DNA from: Streptomyces sp. PKU-EA00015
Lineage (GTDB): Bacteria > Actinomycetota > Actinomycetes > Streptomycetales > Streptomycetaceae
Assembly: GCF_013387495.1 (NCBI RefSeq)
Contig: NZ_JABZEE010000052.1
Coordinates: forward strand, 1-64,000
Length of the DNA: 64,000 nt
Direction: 5' to 3'
Shown: piece by piece, positions 58,257-64,000 of the stretch
Position numbering within the stretch: position 1 is the stretch's first letter
Layout: each line of letters opens with the position of its first letter
Made by a program: the position numbers and the translations under genes
Notes under the pieces: generated by a model
The model's database searches: none
What the model saw: only the letters and a program-made list of their open reading frames with translations
What the model was told of the DNA's origin: nothing

Positions 58257-58984
58257 TCACTGCAAAGCTGACCAGCGACGTCGCGCTCGCCGCAATCAAA
58301 GACCTGTCCGACTCCGGTGCCCATCTCATCCGGCACGACGAGTTCTCTGCCCTCACGGGCGTCCGTCCCGCCGACTGGGCGCGTTTCGCCGAGAACTGGG
58401 AGGTCCTCCGGCGCGACCCCTACATGGCCGACGGCGGCACCTATCGCTACCGCAGGTACGGCCAGTTCGAGCTCGACATGGAAACCGGTGACCTCACCCA
58501 GCTTCCGCACGGTCCGTACCGCCAGGAGGCAGACGTCAACAAGCTGCACGGCGGCGTCGACCGGGTGTACGAACCGCTCACCGAGGCGTTCGTGGGCGAC
58601 CCCGTCCTGCGCGACGTGCTGGTGGGGCTGGCCGAGATCTTCACCGGTGTCGACGGCACCAAGAAGTGGAACATCAAGGTGACCCCCATCCGGACCACCG
58701 CCACGAAGGACGAGGCCGGCGAGCCCACTCCTGAGGGCCGGCACAAGGACGGCGTCACCTTCATCACGTCACTGATGATCGGTCGCCGCAACGTGACCGG
58801 CGGGCAGAGCACGGTGTACGCGGACGACGGCGATCCACTCGTCACCACCACGCTCCGTGAGCCCGGCGACATCCTGCTCGGTGACGACCGCCGCACCCTC
58901 CACGAGGTCACGGCGGTGCATCCCGAGGACGACGGTGAACCGGGTCGTCGCGACGTCCTGATCATGGCCTACACCGCGCGGTGA
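58253..58984 (+). CDS. Fe(II)/2-oxoglutarate-dependent oxygenase (PF10014, amino acid hydroxylase type)
   Basis: A 243-residue oxygenase of the PF10014 family, which includes isoleucine and leucine hydroxylases. The iron ligands His-x-Asp lie in GRHKDGVTFITSLMIGRRNV, and the distal His in DRRTLHEVTAV; the segments VTGGQSTVY and GDILLGDD are typical. The length is usual for the family. ATG 58253 overlaps the micro-ORF stop. It most likely hydroxylates a free or bound aliphatic amino acid for the cluster, such as leucine supplied by the LeuA-like enzyme downstream or the chain built on the carrier. Substrate assignment is inference. Confidence 0.85.
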   Translation: MITAKLTSDVALAAIKDLSDSGAHLIRHDEFSALTGVRPADWARFAENWEVLRRDPYMADGGTYRYRRYGQFELDMETGDLTQLPHGPYRQEADVNKLHGGVDRVYEPLTEAFVGDPVLRDVLVGLAEIFTGVDGTKKWNIKVTPIRTTATKDEAGEPTPEGRHKDGVTFITSLMIGRRNVTGGQSTVYADDGDPLVTTTLREPGDILLGDDRRTLHEVTAVHPEDDGEPGRRDVLIMAYTAR

Positions 58985-59464
58985 CCCCCGCCGCGCACGC
59001 GGCAGGCCGCCAGGACCCGGCCCTTCCGCGGCAGGTCCGACGGTCTGCCCGTGCCGGCCGGGTCCCGCGACGCCGGGCCCACGCGGACGAAGCCCACCGC
59101 GGCACACAGGTGAAGGCGGCCGGGCATCTCACCGCGCCGCGGGCGACGGGTAAGTGAAATACGCAGCGGCAGGGGCCCGAAGTCGACGCAACGCGTCCCC
59201 CCGAATGAACTTGCCGCAGACGCACCTGGTGGCGACCCGCTCGTACCGTGCTCCTACGCGGAGGAACGGACGTGGACGTCCGGTCGATCAGAGGTCCCAC
59301 TGCGGAGGGCACGTGCCGGCGAGACCAGGGCGTCCGGATGACGGCGGGAACGCCGGGCAGCGTGACCTGCCCCGCGGTGCGGACAGCCCGCCGCCTCCGA
59401 GCTCGCCACCACGGTGAACCGCCGACTGGAGAACTGCCGGAAAAGCAACGAGCCAAGGGGATTC
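58985..59464. other. Long leader upstream of the leuA-like gene
   Basis: 480 bases without a convincing gene; several frames cross it but none has a good start and composition. Such length fits a promoter and a transcribed leader with regulatory folding, as is known for leuA genes in Streptomyces. A short hairpin (CGGACGT/ACGTCCG near 59267) is present. I see no leucine-rich leader peptide. Confidence 0.4.
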
Positions 59465-61191
<1,727 letters not shown>

Positions 61192-61195
<4 letters not shown>

Positions 61196-61743
61196 ACGAC
61201 CCGATCCCGACGCCGTACGTCGAAGTCGAACCCGGGCGGTTCCGTGAGGACCCCGGCCTGAGCTACGAGGACTACGTCGTCGGCCATGTCTTCGAGCACC
61301 GGCCCGGCCGCACCGTCACCACGACCGACAACATCTGGAGCTCGCTGCTCTGCCTCAACCAGCACCCCCTCCACATCGACGAGGTGTACGCGTCCGAGAC
61401 CCCGTTCAAGAAGCTGCTGGTGTCCAGCCTGGTCACGTTCGGGATCGTGAACGGGATGACGGTCAGGACCATCAGCCAGAAGGGGGTCGCCAACCTCGGC
61501 TGGGACAAGGTCCGGCTCAGCGCACCGGTGTTCGTCGGGGACACGCTCTACGCCGAGACCACGATCGTCTCCAAGCGCCCCTCCGCCACCCGGCCCGGCG
61601 AGGGCATCGTCACGGTCCACACCGTGGGCCGCAACCAGGACGGGGTCAAGGTCGTCGAGTTCGACCGCACCCTCCTGGCCACCATGCGCGACCCGGAGGA
61701 TCCCGCCGCAGGCGCCTCGTTCCGAGACAGGAAACGCCCATGA
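61192..61743 (+). CDS. MaoC-like (R)-specific hydratase
   Basis: A 183-residue protein with the hotdog MaoC fold; GTG overlaps the LeuA stop (GTGA). The hydratase-type motif appears as LLCLNQHPLHIDEVYAS, including the Asn-x-x-x-x-His-x-D-like pattern with N-Q-H-P-L-H-I-D, and YEDYVVGHVFEHRPGRTVTT before it is typical. Family members hydrate enoyl-CoA or mesaconyl-CoA. Mesaconyl-CoA is derived from 3-methylaspartate in other bacteria, and a CitE-like lyase follows in this operon, so the C4 branch may run mesaconate to methylmalate here. That link is speculative. Confidence 0.85.
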
Positions 61744-62507
61744 CCGATATTCCCGTGATCAGTCTGGCCCAGGCCGAGCAGGGAGACGAGGTGGAGATCG
61801 CCGCCGAGATCTTCCGGGCCTGCACCGAGACCGGATTCCTGATCGTGTGCGACCACGGCATCGACCGGCAGGTCTTCGACAACGCCTACGAACTGGCCCA
61901 CGACTTCTTCCGGCAGGCGCCGGAGAGTCCCTGCGCGTACACCGGCAGGAAGGGCAGGCCGGCGAAGCACACCGAGAAGTCGGGCGTGGGACGGCTCGTG
62001 CTCGACGGCTCCGAGCAGCTCCCCTTCCCGGCCGACAAGCGGGGAATTGCACTGCGCGACGCGATGAAGACCTACTTCGCCGCCTGCCGGACCGTCGCCG
62101 ACCGGGTGACCGGGATGCTGACGGTGGCGCTGGGACTGGGCGAGTTCGTCGACGACTCGCTGATCACGCTGTTCACCAAGGACGGCCCAGGGCTGCAGCT
62201 GTGCGATCCGGCCGGCGACTGGATCGACGTGGACGTCCCCGGGAGGGACTGGTTCCTCGTCAGCACCGGCGCGTTCAAGGTGCGCTGGTCGCACGAGGCC
62301 CGCCTCTCCGCGCAGAGGACGGACGAACAGGGGGACCGGCCGAGGCAGTCGATCGCGCTCTTCAAACCGACTCGCGACGACGCCGTCATCGAGTGGTTCC
62401 CGACATACACCCAGGCGCTGCCGGACGCGTATGAGCCGGCCCCCTACGAGAAGTTCTCGCTGGAGAAGCTGAACGCCCTCTTCGGGCGGGAGGAGGTCCG
62501 CTCGTGA
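61740..62507 (+). CDS. 2OG-oxygenase-like protein lacking iron ligands
   Basis: A 255-residue protein of the isopenicillin N synthase fold. The N-terminal DIOX_N part (IPVISLAQAEQGDEVEIAAE, then TETGFLIVCDHGID) and the R-x-S of RPRQSIALFKP are in place. In the core, the first iron motif HxD reads FVDD, losing the His, and the last motif, normally S-x-x-H-R, reads LSAQRT with Gln in place of His. With two of three ligands gone, normal iron catalysis seems impossible. Possible roles are a binding or partner protein, or a non-redox enzyme. The ATG overlaps the MaoC stop, and the CitE GTG overlaps its stop. Confidence 0.75.
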   Translation: MTDIPVISLAQAEQGDEVEIAAEIFRACTETGFLIVCDHGIDRQVFDNAYELAHDFFRQAPESPCAYTGRKGRPAKHTEKSGVGRLVLDGSEQLPFPADKRGIALRDAMKTYFAACRTVADRVTGMLTVALGLGEFVDDSLITLFTKDGPGLQLCDPAGDWIDVDVPGRDWFLVSTGAFKVRWSHEARLSAQRTDEQGDRPRQSIALFKPTRDDAVIEWFPTYTQALPDAYEPAPYEKFSLEKLNALFGREEVRS

Positions 62508-63352
62508 AGGTTCACCCCTGCCTGTTCTACGTCCCCGCCTCGCGCGTCGACAAGCTGCTGAAGCACGTGCCGCGCGAGTCGGTCGCGCTGGTGCTGGACC
62601 TCGAGGACTCCGTCCCGAAGCAGGCGAAGCGCGCCGCCCGTGAGCGGCTCGGCGCAGTCGATCTGACGGGGACGGGTCATGCCGGAGTCTGGGTGCGCAT
62701 CAACAGCATCGAGACGCCGGAGGGTCTGCTCGACATCCAGACGCTCCTCGCGCTCGACGGGCGGATCGGCGGTCTGCCCGTGGAGACGGTGCTGGTGCCG
62801 AAGATCTGCGGCGCCCGCGACGTCTCCATCTACCGGTCGCTGCTGTCCGGCCTGTCCGACCCGCCGGAGATCTGCAGCTTCATCGAGACGGTGGACGCCG
62901 TCGAGAACGCCTTCGAGATCGCGGCGGTCAGCGACGGCCTGTGCTTCGGACAAGCCGACCTGGTGGCCGAGATGTGGGCGCCGGACGAGTCCTACCTGGC
63001 CCATGCGCGGGCCCGGATGTGTGTGGCGGCATCCCGCTACGGCCTGCCGGTGATCGACACGAACTCCTTCGAGCTGTGGGACATGGACGTCGTCCTGGCC
63101 CAGAGCGAGGCGGCGAAACAGTGCGGCTACACCGGCAAGGCGGCCATCCACCCGAAGCAGGTCGACGTCATCGTCGAGACGTTCGGCACCTCACCCGGAG
63201 AACTGGACCGCCACTACCAGACCATCAAGGACTACGAGGCCGACGAGGCCGGCTTCGCCGTCAGCAAGGACCGGGTGCTCGCGCCGCCCTTCGTCCTGAA
63301 AGCCCGGCGCACGATCGCGCTGCACAGCGGCATCGCACGTCCCGTCCGCTGA
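62504..63352 (+). CDS. HpcH/HpaI aldolase, CitE-like
   Basis: A 282-residue CitE-type lyase with GTG start. Motifs: LVLDLEDSVPKQAKRAARER (metal-binding Glu/Asp region), VRINSIETPEGLLDI, VLVPKICGARDV, ICSFIETVDAVENAFEIA (catalytic Glu) and LCFGQADLVAEMW, then GYTGKAAIHPKQVDVI. Family members cleave or form beta-hydroxy acyl thioesters such as malyl-CoA, methylmalyl-CoA or citramalyl-CoA. In this operon it follows LeuA, MaoC and the ligand-lacking oxygenase-like gene, so it may make or break a branched C5 hydroxy acid. It ends 30 bases before the last gene. Confidence 0.9.
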   Translation: MKVHPCLFYVPASRVDKLLKHVPRESVALVLDLEDSVPKQAKRAARERLGAVDLTGTGHAGVWVRINSIETPEGLLDIQTLLALDGRIGGLPVETVLVPKICGARDVSIYRSLLSGLSDPPEICSFIETVDAVENAFEIAAVSDGLCFGQADLVAEMWAPDESYLAHARARMCVAASRYGLPVIDTNSFELWDMDVVLAQSEAAKQCGYTGKAAIHPKQVDVIVETFGTSPGELDRHYQTIKDYEADEAGFAVSKDRVLAPPFVLKARRTIALHSGIARPVR

Positions 63353-63382
63353 ACCGAACACCGCCACCCGAGGAGGAGCACA

Positions 63383-64000
63383 GTGAGCATCCCGATGAAG
63401 GACATCGCGCAGCAGGCGATGGTCGACATCTCCGACTACGAGGTCGAGCTGACCGACGGCCGGTTCGGCCCCGTGCCGGCCCATCTCACGGCCCGCCTGG
63501 AGGACCTGGTCGCGGACGGGGCCGGTCTGGCGGTGTGCCACGGCCTCAGCACGCTGCTGGCCAAGCACGGCAAGGACATCCACGACGAGGCCGACGCCGC
63601 GGCCGCGCGCGACTACCTCGAGGCGATCTTCCGCTCCTTCACCGCGCAGACCGACCTTTCGCGGCACACCCCGGTCGTCATGGACTACGACCAGGTGGCG
63701 AGCATGGACGTGGACGGGTTCAACAAGAACACCAGCTTCACGCCCAATTCGGACCACACCGACTCCCGTGAGTTCCTCACCACCAAGTGCGTCCACTTCG
63801 ATGCCGCCACGACGTTCATCGCCAACGTCTACGGCCCCAACACGAACATCGACGGCGGCCGGCCGATCGTCTGCAACACCCGTGAGTACTGCAGCCGGGC
63901 CGGCGTGGATCCGGCCGACCTCATCGAACTGATGCCGCACAGCTACAACGTCGCGGTCAAGCAGGAGCACGTCGAGGCGATCCTCGCCGACCACGCGGTC
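63383..64000 (+). CDS. Unrecognised protein, truncated by the window edge
   Basis: GTG 63383 follows GAGGAGG and opens a frame of at least 206 residues that runs off the window. The N-terminal part is helical (YEVELTDGRFGPVPAHLTAR, LVADGAGLAVCHGLSTLLAK); later come HTPVVMDYDQV, SDHTDSREFL, VHFDAATTFIANVYGPNT and GGRPIVCNTREYC. The HTD and HFD clusters and the P-x-x-G-G segment would suit a metal-dependent oxygenase of the clavaminate-synthase-like type, but I cannot place it with confidence. It continues the operon after CitE, so the cluster extends past 64 kb. Confidence 0.7.
   Translation, partial: MSIPMKDIAQQAMVDISDYEVELTDGRFGPVPAHLTARLEDLVADGAGLAVCHGLSTLLAKHGKDIHDEADAAAARDYLEAIFRSFTAQTDLSRHTPVVMDYDQVASMDVDGFNKNTSFTPNSDHTDSREFLTTKCVHFDAATTFIANVYGPNTNIDGGRPIVCNTREYCSRAGVDPADLIELMPHSYNVAVKQEHVEAILADHAV

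Overview
The window is GC-rich actinobacterial DNA, most likely Streptomyces. Genes are dense, many pairs share 4-bp ATGA or GTGA overlaps, GTG and TTG starts are common, and regulator types (SARP, XRE-DUF5753) are typical of that genus. It contains most of a large nonribosomal peptide cluster, from about 11.2 kb to beyond the right edge, next to a left flank full of decayed insertion sequences.

Layout. 0-7 kb holds accessory genes: a small membrane protein, an XRE-DUF5753 regulator, several hypothetical proteins, a secreted protein with three 40-residue repeats, and a P-loop kinase-like protein. 7-10.8 kb is an insertion-sequence graveyard: an IS110-type tail, a DDE transposase relic fused to an IS5-type relic, one apparently intact IS of about 880 bp, and a fragment of chorismate synthase. 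11.2-26.6 kb is a co-directional NRPS block: a heme-oxygenase-like diiron protein, a P450, an NRPS (T-C-A-T-C), an MFS exporter, MbtH, a valine-type A-T didomain, a second P450, a type II thioesterase with Cys in place of Ser, a hotdog protein, and a threonine-type A-T-TE. 26.7-34.1 kb carries VOC proteins, a DUF1062 protein, an ATP-grasp-like protein, a SARP regulator, a small exported peptide and a LuxR-type response regulator. 34.1-42.4 kb (minus strand) has two acyl-CoA dehydrogenase-like proteins, an NRPS (C-A-T-TE), a LysK-like M20 deacylase and a LysX-like ATP-grasp ligase. 42.7-52.9 kb has a sulfotransferase, a ferredoxin reductase and ferredoxin, a membrane desaturase, both glutamate mutase subunits, a quinone oxidoreductase, an EamA transporter, a PLP decarboxylase and a LysR regulator. 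53.2-64 kb has a beta-sandwich protein, a BtrH-like protein, a DegT aminotransferase, a split transketolase, a LysW-type amino-group carrier protein of only 59 residues, a 38-codon micro-ORF, a 2OG oxygenase, a second LeuA, MaoC and CitE proteins, and a 2OG-oxygenase-like protein lacking its iron ligands.

How they may work together. Carrier protein (57.96 kb), LysX-like ligase, split transketolase, DegT aminotransferase, LysK-like deacylase and sulfotransferase are the set known from the vazabitide, azinomycin and ficellomycin pathways. There, glutamate held on a carrier protein is extended by two carbons, aminated, released as 2,6-diamino-5,7-dihydroxyheptanoate and closed to an aziridine-containing 1-azabicyclo[3.1.0]hexane, with sulfate as leaving group. 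Adenylation residues read by eye suggest valine and threonine as other building blocks. My best inference is an azabicycle (aziridine) peptide related to vazabitide and azinomycin. No naphthoate-type PKS is visible, and there is an extra 3-methylaspartate branch (glutamate mutase plus decarboxylase) and a LeuA-MaoC-CitE branch. Carrier-specific kinase and reductase (LysZ and LysY equivalents) are not in the window. The right end of the cluster is cut off.
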